DNA from: Branchiostoma floridae
Taxonomy: Eukaryota; Chordata; Leptocardii; Amphioxiformes; Branchiostomatidae
Direction: 5' to 3'
DNA: 64,000 nucleotides
Assembly: GCF_000003815.2 (NCBI RefSeq)
Contig: NC_049994.1
Location: 16,412,523 to 16,476,522, forward strand
Of this stretch, positions 23,491 to 35,570 are shown one piece after another. How positions within the stretch are numbered: position 1 is the stretch's first letter; every line of letters starts with the position of its first letter. A program made the position numbers and the translations under genes. The notes below the pieces were generated by a model. That model searched no databases. It was not told the DNA's origin and was given only the letters and a program-made list of their open reading frames with translations.

Positions 23491-24624
23491 TGGGACTGTC
23501 CCTGGATGTGGGACATAGATGGCGGAGGCTTGTCAAGTGATGCCAGGAGGAATAAGATTGCTGGCTAAAGGCTCAATGCCTGTGTATGAATCTAGACTCA
23601 GATAAACTGCATTTCTACTAAAATTGTTTACCTGTATGTATACCTAAAACTGTTGACCAATAAAGTAATAAAGTAATAGCCTTTACAGGTACCTTAACTA
23701 TTAAACTATACACTGTACGTAAACTATTTACCTTTTCCCCTCATCATAACTATATACAGTGTACATGTATCTAACTGTACACAAATTATTACAACATACC
23801 TGTACCTAAAACTGCACATAAACAGCTAACCTGTACTGGTACGTAAACTGTTTACCTATGTACCTATAGTTTAACTATTCATCTTGTATCCCTCAAACAT
23901 GTACAAATATATAAAAATCCATGGCAAGGATCTTGAGCTATAGATGATGCAAACACGCAAACACTACCAAAACAATATCCCCTGTTAGTTGTGAACATTC
24001 TTCCAGACGAAAATAAAATCATACCGATTTTTTGGAGAACACATATTGAAATAAAATCATACTGCAGTGACATTTTGGAGCACCCATATCGAAAAGACCT
24101 TTTCAAAATTTCATACTGTCCTTGAGGCTTTTGAAGCTTGAAAGTCGACTGAGGACATCTCAAACTAATGGCAATTCAGATAGAGGATGGCTCTTATCAA
24201 GCTGACTGTCACACACATTTATTTGGTACAATATGTACGAAGAAAATACATGTATATTATTAATGTATCTCTGTTTCATCGGGCTAGTGGGCATAGGATG
24301 CTGTAAATCACAGCCTTGCGGAATGTGCACAGACACTGAATATTATAACAATGCCAGAGTTGTATTCTAGAATTTCGAAGAGTACACTCCAATATCCTTT
24401 AGAAATTTTTAAAACATTTTTGAGAGAAATTTTAGTGAAAGGGGGCATTTTATCAACAAAGTCATCAAAAAAGAAGGGTCACATCCCATTCAAAGCATTC
24501 AGCTAGCCTAACATTCATGTACATCTCCAATCAATATCGTGGAATGTATTTCTTTTCCTGTTATGAACTGATCTTCACAGACAAGCACCAATGTCAAACA
24601 AGTACACGAACAAGAGACTGAGCA
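23491..24624. other. No recognised feature
   Basis: AT-rich, with loosely repeated 'acctgtac' and 'taaac' words at 23620-23880. No exon or transposon ends found. Confidence 0.45.
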
Positions 24625-24627
24625 TTA

Positions 24628-24979
24628 GGCCACACCAATTTAATTTCTTGGTTCACGGATTCGCTCGCTCCTATTTTTTGGGGAAAAAAAATAAAAAAAA
24701 ATAAAAATTAACACTCAGCAAATTTTCACCATTAATGAAACTATCTTTCTGGTGTAGCAAATTGGCCTTTATATTATAAGCTCCTTAAAGTGTGGGTACA
24801 GGTGCTGTTACTGTACAATAATAGTGTTTTTTGTACTTTTTTCAAGCTGAAAACTTGTTTTCTTTATGTTTTGGATTAGTTGTTCCCAACCATTTTACAA
24901 TTTTTATTTTTATTTCGCCCTCTCGCTCCATATTTTTTATGAAAAAATCTGTGAACCAAGAAATTAAATTGGTGTGGCC
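24628..24979. mobile_element. PIF/Harbinger-like MITE, 352 bp, TTA TSD
   Basis: TIRs of about 35 bp: GGCCACACCAATTTAATTTC on the left, exact reverse complement on the right. TTA (24625-24627, 24980-24982) is duplicated, matching the TWA target of PIF/Harbinger. No transposase. Confidence 0.92.
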
Positions 24980-24989
24980 TTAGCAAGTG

Positions 24990-26560
24990 ATCCTACAGAC
25001 AAAATATGTCTTCACACACATATATCCTTTTCATTTCATATTCGTCAAACTAATCTAATGTTGCTATAAGAATCTTTCGAACGTGAGCACCAAGAAATAA
25101 TGTGACTTCACAGACTGCTTTTTACTGATAAGACACAGGCTCTGACACATGCTGAGAACCAACTTGCTGGTGCGAACGTGCCCGTACAATCCGCAAGAGG
25201 CTACGGTCATTAGCTACTGATCCTACAGTCAAAATTTCATCAGCACATAGACCCCATTCACACTCAGAAAAACGATTCGAATAAAACATGTTATCCGAAT
25301 AAAACTACCCGATCCGAATAAAACTTAGCAGTATGAACGCTCCCAAATCACTTGGATTTCATCGATTCGAATCCCTCGCGATCCACCTCGGGTAGGTAGA
25401 TAGAACTCCGGGAAGTGGATAAAACTGTGCCGCGGGGAGTCTCGATTCGCACGATTCGGCAGTGTGAATGCGCAAGTGGATAGGATTCTCTTTAAGTGGA
25501 TAGGATGCAACTTATCAAAGGTGAGTTTGCTCAATTAGAAGTTTTTCTGCCAGTCCGACTCTGAAAATGTTCAAAGCACAATGTTGTTCCACCAATCATG
25601 GCTTCGCTCCCGCTCCCAGATCGTTCTGTCTGCCGCTCTGGTGGCGTACATATGAGCTGTACTACAGCTATCCCAATATGCAGAACACTTTGTCGGTGAA
25701 ACCTTCTCGCGATCAAAGACCATCGATTGCGTTCCCTTCTACGACTACAGAACATTCTCCAGAGGAACAACAGCATCAAAAGTTGGTGGATTCCCGCCAT
25801 TTTGAGCTGCAAGAAATGACGCTACCCTTTGACCTCAACCTAATGTTTCATTCGGATAAGACTGAGGGTGCACTAATCGGGTTGCCAAAGACGAGTGTGA
25901 ACGCAATTTTGGATCGGATAGAATTTTTTTTATTCGGACAAATGTTTTATCCGAATCGTTTTTCTGAGTGTGAATGGGGTCATAGCCTCACAAAATACAT
26001 AAAGTTTATTCATATATGATGATGAGAACCGAATTGTTGAGTCTGGTGTGCCCGTACAATCCACAAGAGGCTACAGCCATTAGCTGCTGATCCTACAGTC
26101 AAAATTTCATCAACACATAGCTTCACAAAAACACATAAAGTTCATTCATATATGATGATGAAAACCATATCATCACATAAAGTTCATTCATATATGATGA
26201 TGAGAACCAAATTGTTGAGTCTGGTGTGCCCGCACAAGCCACAAGAGGCGGGGGCCATTAGCTTAACTGATCCTACAGTCAAAATTTCATCAACACATAG
26301 CCTCACAAAAACACATAAAGTTCATTTATATATGATGATGTGAACCGAATTGTTGAGTCTGGTGTGCCCGTACAATCCACAAGAGGCTACGGTCATTAGC
26401 TTAACTGATCCTACAGTCAAAATTTCATCAACACATAGCCTCACAAAAACACATAAAGTTCATTTATATATGATGATGTGAACCGAATTGTTGAGTCTGG
26501 TGTGCCCGTACAATCCACAAGAGGCGGGAGCCATTAGCTGCTGATCCTACAGTCAGGTAC
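24990..26560. repeat. Tandem array, about 137-bp units, interrupted
   Basis: 'gatcctacagtcaaaatttc' and variants occur near 24991, 25219, 26089, 26269, 26407 and 26543, with 'gtgtgcccgtacaatccaca' and 'catatatgatgatg'. The element at 25251-25980 sits inside one unit. Confidence 0.88.
25251..25980. mobile_element. DNA transposon, 730 bp, in a tandem array
   Basis: TIRs of about 40 bp begin ACCCCATTCACACTCAGAAA and are nearly perfect. CATAG is duplicated (25246-25250, 25981-25985). Uninterrupted sister units of the host array read 'acacatagcctcaca', which gives the empty site directly. A 90-codon minus-strand frame (25531-25812), rich in Arg/Trp, may be a transposase remnant, but I cannot assign it. 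Confidence 0.88.
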
Positions 26561-26639
26561 AAATGCATCTCTGTCCACTTTACATCTCCCAGGGACTAAC
26601 ACAACTTCTGCAGCTACAGCGTACCCGCTCTGAACATGG

Positions 26640-27122
26640 CAGGAACGCATCCGTCTTTGGTGCCGTTACTACAGATCATGTGTACGAGATAAAACTGAAT
26701 TTACGTTGCTTTATGTCCTGCTGTGAAGGTGAAATAATTAAGATTTGAAAATAGTTTCCTCAGGTTTATAATTCTAATATTTCTGCCTTCTCATCCCACA
26801 AATGAAATTGAAAAGTAATGTTGACATTTTAACAGCTTGTCTGCTGTTCTCAATGGGAAATTATGAGGTAAAATAAAGAGCTTTACATTGTCAAGTACTA
26901 CTACTTGATATATACAGGCTTTAGAATAAGAATGATGGAGCAAGTGGAAAGTACAATTGAGTGAAACACCAATCCTGCAAAACCAAGTGTATATCATGTA
27001 ATGTGTATATACATTTGTACATGCAGGCAGACATTCATCTTTGGTGCCATTACTACAGATCATGTGTACAAGATAAAACTGAATTTACGTCACCTTGTGT
27101 CCTGCTGTGAAGGTGAAATAAA
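26640..27122. repeat. 95-bp direct repeat, about 385 bp apart
   Basis: 'actacagatcatgtgtac', 'gataaaactgaatttacgt' and 'gtcctgctgtgaaggtgaaa' occur in order in both 26640-26740 and 27026-27122. Confidence 0.8.
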
Positions 27123-27378
27123 TGCTGTGCAAAACCAAGGGCACACATAATGTACAAAATTATGAGCAACTGGAAATTCTATACTGCTGCTTTACCTATC
27201 TGATCATGTACAACAATGACCAAACACACACAGTTGGACTTACCAGAAGTTTCGAAGTCCAATATTTGCATAGGAAAATATGTACATTAGCTGAATAAAA
27301 GTAGCATCAGCCATATTCAAAAAGAATGTGTCCTGGAGGTCATTCAACTCATTCTGTAATAGTGATGTCACGATGATG

Positions 27379-27995
27379 TCATCCCATCCCATAATATCCT
27401 TGCTCAGCATCTTTTCCAATTCTACTGGCCAGAAAATAATGATGATAATGAAAAGCAGTTCTTGCTACAAACAATATCCTTGGTCGAGGACTCCTTTTCT
27501 GTACTAAATATAATCTATAATTCTATTTTCTGTTCTCAGTGTCATCCTATCCCATTATGTCCTTGCTCAACGTATCTTTTTCTGGTATGAAAATAAGAAC
27601 TTTGATGAAGAGCAGTTCTAGTTACAAACATGTACAATAATATTCTTGGTTGGCGACCCCTCTTCTGTGCCAATTATAATCTATATATTTTCTTTATATC
27701 ATCAGTGTCATCCTATCCCATAACGTTCTTGAGCGTATACTTATACTCGTATGAAAATAAGAACTTTGTTGAAGAGCAGTTCTATCTACAAACATTATCC
27801 TCGTTCAAGGACTCCTTTTCGGTACGGAATATAATCTATAAACTTTCTGTTATCATTTTCATCCTATCCCATAATATCCTGGTATGAAAATAATAACTTT
27901 GATGAAGAGCAGTTCTGGTTACAAACATGTACAATGATATTCTTGGTTGGCGACCCCTCTTCTGTGCCAATTATAATCTATATATTCTCTGTTAT
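27379..27995. repeat. Tandem array, 4 units of about 150-166 bp
   Basis: 'gtcatcctatcccataa' starts units near 27379, 27541, 27707 and 27857, each with 'gaagagcagttct' and 'tataatctata'. Confidence 0.85.
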
Positions 27996-28229
27996 CAATG
28001 GCAGCAGGACTAATTGGATAGACGAGCCACTTTGAAGGATGTCCAGAAGTTGGAGTAATGTCGGCTGGTTCAATGCCCGCCTACGTATACCCCGGCGTCT
28101 CCTTATAGAACCCTAAATTATTGGAGAGTGATACAAAAAGTAGGGCAAGGTTCAGCTCTTCTGTTCTATTCACTCCGTGCATTTTTGTTACCCTCTAATT
28201 CTACGTTGTGCAACAAGCATGATTTATTT

Positions 28230-28636
28230 AATTATAAGTATCATTTCAACAAGAATCTTTTACTATGAATAAGAGAAATACTGTAAAATAAGATCATGGG
28301 ATGGGGCCACTGTCCTCTAGAACTTACCAGAACAAATTCTTTCTAGTGTGTGAATACACAGCTGCTGCAGTATCATTTTATTTTAAAGCTTGTACTGATA
28401 GTAAGAGAAACATGTACTGTGCAATGGTATTATAACATGGGTTCAATGACCTCCAGAACACATTCTTTCTGAATGTGTGTTATACTATATTTTTGTTCAG
28501 TAATTGAACTTTGATTTTTAAGACAAGATACTCTGAATCATCATGAGTAATAGAAGTGCTGTACAAAGGAATTATGGGATAGGTTCAATGACCTCCTGGA
28601 TATGTGTGACACTGTTAACACCATATACATTACCAA
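28230..28636. repeat. Degenerate tandem repeat, about 140-bp units
   Basis: Three diverged units share 'agagaaa.actgt', 'tgggatggg/aggttcaatgacctc' and 'attctttct'. Confidence 0.5.
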
Positions 28637-29620
28637 AAGTACTTAAGGGCAAGATGCCCTATTCTGTATATGTATCTGGGTGAGTGTTCTTCAGAAGATA
28701 TTGTTCATGGATATGCAATACTGTTTTTTCACATATACTGAGTGCTCGAAGTACCCACTTGCCCATTTGAAAATGCAACCACACTTTGCTTGACACAATT
28801 TAATTTTAAACCCAGGTTGCACACTGTGTAACCTTATATTTTGCAGTTGGAACACTGCTTTTCCCCCACCTACATGCATAAGCTTTTGTATTTATTTTTT
28901 GATAACATAAATACATGATACATATTACATAGTTACATATAACTGGAAGAAAAGGTAATGGATAAGTAGCTAAAGAAAGTAACAACTTCAAAGTTGGGCA
29001 ACCTGAAATGTTGAATGATGGAGCAACTTGGCTTTTGACTCAGGTTGCCACTTGGACAACCTAGCTGAAAAACGTATTTCGTGCACTGCATATACCAAAC
29101 GAGACAAGATCTGGCCTGTCTATATTCCTAAGCAAAAGAGATATATGCAATACCCTCGTGAGATGGGTTAAATGCCCTTCACAATACATTCATTCTGGGT
29201 AGTTGTGCCACTCTTATTCTTTTTCAGCACTCCAACTTCCAAGGCAAGATGCTCTAGATGTTTTTCACATAAATGTATACAAAGCATGAAGACAAGATGC
29301 CCTAGCCTGTCTATATTCCTAGGCAAAAGAGATATGCAATACGCTCATGAGATGGGTTGAATGCCCTTCACAATACATTCATTCTGGGTGGTTGTGCCAC
29401 TCTTATTCTTTTTCAGCACTCCAACTTCCAAGGCAAGATGCTCTAGCTGTTTTTCCACATATACAAAGCATCAAAGCAAGATGCCCTAGCCTGCCTATAT
29501 TCCTAGGCAAAAGAGATATGCAATGCTGTCAACAGATGAGTTGAATGCCCTTTAGAATACATTCCGTCTAGGTGGGTGTGTCACAATTTTTTTTTTTTCA
29601 GCACTGTTCCAAGGCAAGAT
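28637..29620. repeat. Tandem array, about 184-193-bp units, interrupted
   Basis: 'tatattcctaggcaaaagag' occurs near 29119, 29312 and 29496, with 'gcaagatgccctagcctg' and 'atacattcattctgggtgg'. A first decayed unit at 28637-28739 is followed by the MITE at 28740-29088. Confidence 0.8.
28740..29088. mobile_element. hAT-like MITE (GTGCTCGAA type), 8-bp TSD
   Basis: Ends gtgctcgaagtacc / gtatttcgtgcactg. Flanks catatact (28732-28739) and catatacc (29089-29096) match 7 of 8. Interior blocks are shared with 48716-49061 and 16494-16729. Confidence 0.8.
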
Positions 29621-29930
29621 GCACTCGCTATCCTGTATGGTCCATAGAGGCATAACAGCCAGCATAACTCTCCGTAAATGGCCTGCGCGGTAATTTGGCA
29701 GTCCGTCCCCCCGGAGGATGGAACTCCAGGATTATCTGTGAGCAAGTCTGGGAGATAAATGGACATCTGCCAGGCACCTGCCATGGATCATCCTCCAACA
29801 GTAGCTGCATGGCCACAATGGACCGAACAAGCAAGGCTGTCTCTGGGATGAATTCTTCCACCCCAGGAGAGAAATTCGCTTGTCGGGACGGAAAAATATT
29901 TCCACCCCATCCGTTGCAAAATCTGAGCTT

Positions 29931-31376
29931 CGTTACAAAAATGAATTCTTATCCTGATCCATCATGGAAGCGTCCTAGAGGCAGCCCAAGAGGAGGGCCC
30001 CAAAGCCCTTTTCCGTAGAGCGTAATCGGCGGTTTTAATTTTACGTACTCCGTAGCGGGACCACTCGAATTCAACGTAGAGCGTACTCGTTGCACTTTGC
30101 GTCGAGCGATATTGGCCCCTTTGATTTAGCGTATTACGTAGAAGCTAACCGAATTTTACCGTAAAACGTAATTCATATTAATTGTTCGAAAAGCGTAATC
30201 AAACTTTTATTAAACTTAACTAGTCTACCGGCAAACTTTACCGGCGAAAATGCAGGAAATTGCGTTTCAAAGGGTCCAGATTTCAAAATTTCGCCGGACC
30301 TTCCTTGCGATGCCGCCGATGATGGCTCATCCCTTCGGCTCTGGACATGGTGAAAATATGTTGCGGGACCGTCGCCTCCCAACTAGTAGAAATTTCTCTA
30401 CCGAACTTAGCTTAGTTAACAAGCAAAATGTGCCTCTTAAATGCAGGAAATGGCATTTGAGAGGGTCAAGATTTCAGATTTTTCTCTGAGCAGGCCTTCG
30501 CCTTGCGACGGCTTGGGCCTCAGGCGCTCACGACTCTCCAGCGCTCGTTGCCCTCCAAAACTTTTCTCGGACAGAAATGTCATTACATTGAGCATATGCC
30601 TGCCAGCAAAATTTGCCCCTCAAATTGCAGGAAATGGTGTTTCAGAGGGTACAATTTTTTTTTAATTTTCCCGTACGTACCTTGCGACAGTTCGTGCTTT
30701 CGGCACTCGAAATCTGAAAATGATGTTTGGGGGTGTTGCTCTCAATAGCTTAAAGCTAAAACCATTTGAATTTCTAATTGAAATGCCATTCAACTTAGCT
30801 TAGTCTGTGAGCAAAATTTGCCCTTCAAAATGCAGAATATAGCGTTTCAGAGGGTCAAGATTTCACAATATTCCCGGGGGAGCATGCCCCCGGACGCCCC
30901 CAGGATTGTCGCGCCTCCGCTTTCGGTGCTACAAGTGCTGAAAATTACGTCACATAATTATAAGAAATTTGCTGTCGCCGCCTATGGCCAGCAAGACGGG
31001 CGCTTTTATATCGTCTTAGTAATATAAAGTTTGAATATTGTTGAAGAAATTATAAGTTCAAGTTGTAAGATTTGCATAATGCATTTGGAAACTTCGTAAT
31101 TTAGCGTAGAGCGTAATTCAGCGTCCATAATTTAGCGTACTACGTAGCCGGCCCTCCCGAATCTAGCGTAGAGCGTTGTCGGTACCCCCCCTTGGGGGCC
31201 CTCCAAGAGGGAGATGGGAAGATCAGGTCTTTAACACACTCCAGGAGCTGGGGGTCCCCAGATCTGACTGGACTGTCTACGCCCAGTGTAGAACAACGTG
31301 GCAAGAACTGTCTGTAGCTGCCACGCATCAACAAATGATGCATGCGAACGATTGATTGATTGATACATGTTAGCTT
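29931..31376 (+). pseudogene. LINE-type ORF C-terminal tail, split by a transposon
   Basis: 29931-29991 reads on in frame at 31205 once the element between is ignored. The tail has a basic GSPRGRWED-like stretch, then a Leu/Trp pattern like the end of many LINE ORFs (WK..RGRP...W.D...L...W...A...R..W), and stops at TGA near 31353. It encodes no function by itself. The assignment to LINEs is by pattern. Confidence 0.55.
29992..31204. mobile_element. DNA transposon, 1213 bp, AAGA TSD, inner repeats
   Basis: TIRs GGAGGGCCCCAA / TTGGGGGCCCTCC, with AAGA duplicated at 29988-29991 and 31205-31208. Both subterminal zones are rich in cgtaga/gcgtaa words. The middle holds four direct copies, about 190-200 bp apart (near 30250, 30439, 30627, 30829), of a module with 'atgcaggaaatg' and 'cagagggtcaagatttc'. 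No transposase frame is seen. A 4-bp duplication does not settle the superfamily. Confidence 0.82.
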
Positions 31377-31591
31377 ATAACAACAGATTGAACAACAAAA
31401 AGCAACAATATTGGCTCCCAAACAATGAGAGGGACAGAAAGAAATTTAAAGCTGGAGACAGCCCTATAAAGATGGTGCAGGGCTAAGGTATTTCCATATC
31501 ATTTGCAAGGCACCTGTCACAGATCATCCTCCAACAGTAGCTGGCCACAATGGACCCAACATGGTACATGGCTAAGATATGCCACCAAGCA

Positions 31592-31700
31592 GAATAAAGA
31601 GATTCTTTTGACACAACCATTGCTTCGTTCTGACCAATGTTTCGTCTCAATGTGACCGTCTGTCACCTTCTTCAGGGCAATTCTGACTGGTTCACATTGT
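31592..31700 (-). mobile_element. Penelope-like element 3' end fragment
   Basis: On the minus strand 'ctgaagaaggtgacagacgg' is followed by a cgaaac block and 'caatggttgtgtcaaaa', then 'ctctttattc'. This matches each arm of the palindrome at 48285-48494. The layout resembles the pseudo-LTR of Penelope-like retroelements. Confidence 0.45.
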
Positions 31701-32299
31701 ACTGCGGGACAGGTGTCGCTACTCACAGTTCAGATGTAGTCACAAAACGTTAAGTATTCACATATGTACAGACATATGTAGTTGCTTCAGTAACTGCTTT
31801 TGGTATATCTTATTACCTAGATGTCTAACCTTCATGGACGCAAGGCTAAGACATTTCCTTAGCTATTTTCAAATCTAATCCATTGTGGTCAATTAAAAGC
31901 ACTGGGTACATCCTCGCATGCTAGTACTCCGTACTATATATACATGTAAGTTGAACAAGAATTGTAATACGATTTGTCAAGGAAAGAAAGAAAGAAAGAA
32001 TTCAACTGCAATGTATCCAAGCTAGATTTGTATAGACATTTATACACTCAGGTACATTGCAGCATCAGTCCCTGTGCACTCAAGTAAAGACGATCTACAA
32101 GTACACCATTACTGAAAGCTACTCCTCTCTAGCCCCAAAGCATCAGTGGAGTTACATAAGATATCATATTCAGAAGATAAGACATGGAAGCTCTCCCATC
32201 AGATGTTGCTCAATATAGCGTACCGATATCAGCATGTCTGGACTTGGAGGAGCCATGCCATTACCAGCGCAAATAACCCGTATCTTCTCTTCCATTCCA
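31701..32299. other. No recognised feature
   Basis: Non-coding, with a short AAAG microsatellite near 31981-31999. Confidence 0.5.
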
Positions 32300-34340
32300 A
32301 CAGATAAGAGTGTACCGAGATATATATGATACACATGTATGATACACATACAAGTACCTTGGACAAGGATGAAGCAAACATGTAGAAGCAGTTTCTTTAA
32401 ATCTTACAAATCTTGGAGTAGACTTGCCATTACAAGAAGCGACTATTTATCTCTTCTTTACCATTCCATTCCAACAGATTAGAATATACAAACTTTCAGA
32501 TATACATGATTGTAAGATAACATGTATGATACACATACAAGTACCTTGGACAAGGATGATGCAAACATGTAGAAGCAGTTTCTTTAAAGCCCCGGTCACA
32601 AAGCGCGTACGATTCCTTGCGATTCCTTCCGATGCGCAGGATAATCGCAGTGCGACGTAAGTCGGAAGAAAATCGGAAGCAATGGTTTAAGTATATAAAG
32701 CCGTGGTCACAAAGCGCGTAGTGGATCGTACGATGAGGTCATAAGAGCGTGCCTGCGTCAATCGCAGTGGATCATAGTAAATCGGGGAGCGTCGTATGGC
32801 GAAAAATAGAGCTGAAATGGATTTTGAACATGTTCAAAATTTCGCTATCGTCGTAAGATTTTATTTGCCCCCATAGCAGAGTTCATTACGGCAATTTTTG
32901 TCTACTGATGAGGTTATAGATTTATGATTTTTTAGCATGTTGTGATGGTTTCAGTTTTCCCTGATATTGTCGATATTGACGAAAAGGGGAAATATATCAG
33001 TCGCAACTGCCACAGTCGCAACCAGAGAACAGCGCGCCACGCACAGGTGATGCAGACAAATTGTTTGATCGCTTCATGCACGTGAGTTTATAATTAGATC
33101 AAATCTCAGCTCTCGTCGGTCTTGGGTCAGTTTACCATAATCGTAATAACCATGGGGACAACTCGAACATAAAGGCAGGCTCTATGAGTCGGAAATATAT
33201 ATGATATAATTCTTATCATTTGATTTTTGTATGATGGCATCTTTTTGTTGATAGCATATCATGATCATGACGATCTTCGAAAGAGCCTGACACGTAGAGC
33301 CGGCAAGCAGACCGAGATAACCATACCAGTACTCACGCTTGATTTGAACTTTTGCTTGTAATACTCTTGTTGTCATAGTCTTTTTAAATTTATTTTTACA
33401 GTTAAAGATATTATAGGAAGGTATTAAACAGCTATGTCCACATTTTGTTGGTTAAAGAAGCACAATAGCGGTCAGACGGCTATACAGAAGAGACACAAGT
33501 GAAAAATCGTGCGACGCTGGAAAAATTTTGAACACCATCCGATGCGTTGCGATGGCTTGCGATGCTTACGATTTTCTTGCGATGTACTGCGCTCATCGTA
33601 CGATATGCGGAATAGTCCATCGCAAGGAATCGTACGCGCTTTGTGACCGGGGCTTTAATCTTACAAATCTTGGGGTAGACTTACCATTACAAGAAGCAAC
33701 TATCTATGTCTTCTTCTTCATTCCCGTACATAAGAATATGTACTAAGATATATATGTACTGTATCATGTATGCATACCTTGGACAAGGATGATGCAAACA
33801 TGTAGAAGCATTTTCTTTAAATCTTACAATCTTGGAGTAGACTTGCCATTTCAAGTCAGAGGCAACTATCTCTGTCTTCTTCTCCATTCCAGTAGATAAG
33901 AGTGTACCAAGATATACATGTATGATATGCATACATTGGACAAGGATGATGCAAACATAATGTAGCAGCATCTTTTGAACTTGCAATCTTGAAGTAAGGA
34001 GGACAGTCGCCATTACAAGAAGCAACTATCTAGGTCTTATTCTCCAACAGCTAAGAATGTACTAAGATAAATATGTATGATTCGCATGCCTTGGACAAAG
34101 AGGACATACAATGTACAGCAGCATCTTTTTAGATCCTACAATCTTGGAGGAGACTTGCCATTACAAGAAGCGTCTTCTTCTCCATTCTAACAGATAAGAG
34201 TGTACCAAGATATACATGTATGATATACATGTATGATATGCATACCTTGGACAAGGAGGATGCAAACATGTAGCAGCAACGTCTTACATCCTGCAATCTT
34301 GGAGGAGACTTGCCATTACAAGAACTATCTATATAGAACA
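32300..34340. repeat. Tandem array, about 153-181-bp units, interrupted
   Basis: 'ccttggacaaggatgatgca' recurs near 32360, 32541, 33777, 33937, 34090 and 34247, with 'cttggagtagacttgccatt' and 'acaagaagcaactat'. The element at 32588-33654 lies inside one unit. Confidence 0.87.
32588..33654. mobile_element. TTAA-target DNA transposon, 1067 bp
   Basis: Perfect 35-bp TIRs start AGCCCCGGTCACAAAGCGCG. TTAA is duplicated (32584-32587, 33655-33658), as in piggyBac or Kolobok transposons. Sister units of the host array read 'tttctttaaatcttac' without the insert. A second partial copy of the end (agccgtggtcacaaagcgcg) lies just inside at about 32699. No transposase frame. Confidence 0.92.
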
Positions 34341-34613
34341 CATCTTCTTTTCCATTGAAATAGATAAAGAAGTAATTCTTCTGGCAAATCTAAATATTTC
34401 ACGCCCTCAGCACTATTTTTGCATAATGAAGAAGTAACAGAAGAAACTTACGGTATGAAGATTGCTGTGAAGTGTTTGCTATTCAGCTCCTAGCTGGGTT
34501 TCTCTGCACTTTCAGGGTCAACACCTGGAGGAAAAGAGAAACAGGTATCAATTTGTTATTTGCTCACTCACTATCCGGTTTAGCATATCGGTTGTTCCCT
34601 GTCTTGTAAGGGT

Positions 34614-34820
34614 TGGACATTGCGTAGTCTGTGTAACACAAACTACACGGGGCTGTCCGGGGCTGTAACTGGACATTGCGTAGTCTGTGTAACACAAACT
34701 ACACAGGGCTGTAACTGGACATTGCGTAGTCTGTGTAACACAAACTACACAGGGCTGTAACTGGACATTGCGTAGTCTGTGTAACACAAACTACACAGGG
34801 CTGTCCGGGGCTGTAACTGG
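34614..34820. repeat. 46-bp minisatellite, 4 units
   Basis: Units begin 'ggacattgcgtagtctgtgt' at about 34615, 34672, 34718 and 34764. Each unit holds the near-palindrome gtagtctgtgtaacacaaac followed by tac. The first and last units carry the extra block ctgtccgggg. Confidence 0.93.
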
Positions 34821-34855
34821 CCCCTCCCCTAGAGGCCAGCAATGTTGGGTGGGTA

Positions 34856-35179
34856 CAGGGATAAACAAGTCCACTAGCCCTATTATCTAGGGCAAGTGAA
34901 AGTGCTGTTCGGGCAAGTGCATGTCCTACCCCACTTGTCCGATCGGGCAAGTAAGATTTTTCCATTGATTTTAGTGCAATTTTGATATACTTGTTACTTT
35001 TTACAGTCATGACATCAAGCAATTGTCTACAGAGAATTCCATTGCTGGAAGTGAAAATGCATATGCTAGTAACAGTGACATTTCAATTTTGGGCAAGTGA
35101 AAAATTGGTTCGGGCAAGTACATTTTTTATGTGCTTGCCCAATAGGACAAGTGGATTTTAGAAAACTTGTTCAACCCTG
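34856..35179. mobile_element. hAT-like MITE (CAGGG ends), copy 1
   Basis: Begins cagggataaacaagtccac and ends acttgttcaaccctg. 'gggcaagt' and 'acttgtcc' motifs repeat inside. Opposite orientation to the copy at 39960-40257. TSD not readable. Confidence 0.72.
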
Positions 35180-35284
35180 CTGTATAGGAGCTTGCTTAAA
35201 TCAGGCTAGACATTGTGAGATGAGAGGCAAAATTACTGTCAAACAGGTTACAGTTAAAGATGGTGGCCACATGTGACCTATATG

Positions 35285-35504
35285 TAACGCTAGTTCGCCT
35301 TTATCCGTGGAGTGACCTTTATCCGTTGTCTTTAAAAACAGCACATTTAGGAGTATTAAGTCTGCTGGCAGTGGTTTAAAATTTGCAATATTTTCAAAAT
35401 GTTCCAATTTGAAACCACCGTCCGTCGACTTCATATCCCTAAATACGTTTTTTCTTACAAACAACGAATATAGGTTACCCTCGGATAAAGGTGAACCAGC
35501 GTTA
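35285..35504. mobile_element. MITE with TAACGCTAGTTC ends, copy 1
   Basis: Ends taacgctagttcgcctttat and its reverse complement with mismatches; about 220 bp. The second copy is at 51798-52015. Confidence 0.8.
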
Positions 35505-35570
35505 GTAGCATCCCTGGTTAATCAGAATTTTACGGTTGTCTGAGGATCTGCTCCCCAGGGTAAAGTTGGC

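Noticed and set aside
25531-25812. Transposase of the 730-bp element
   Set aside because: Too short, with no catalytic triad visible; kept only as a possible remnant.
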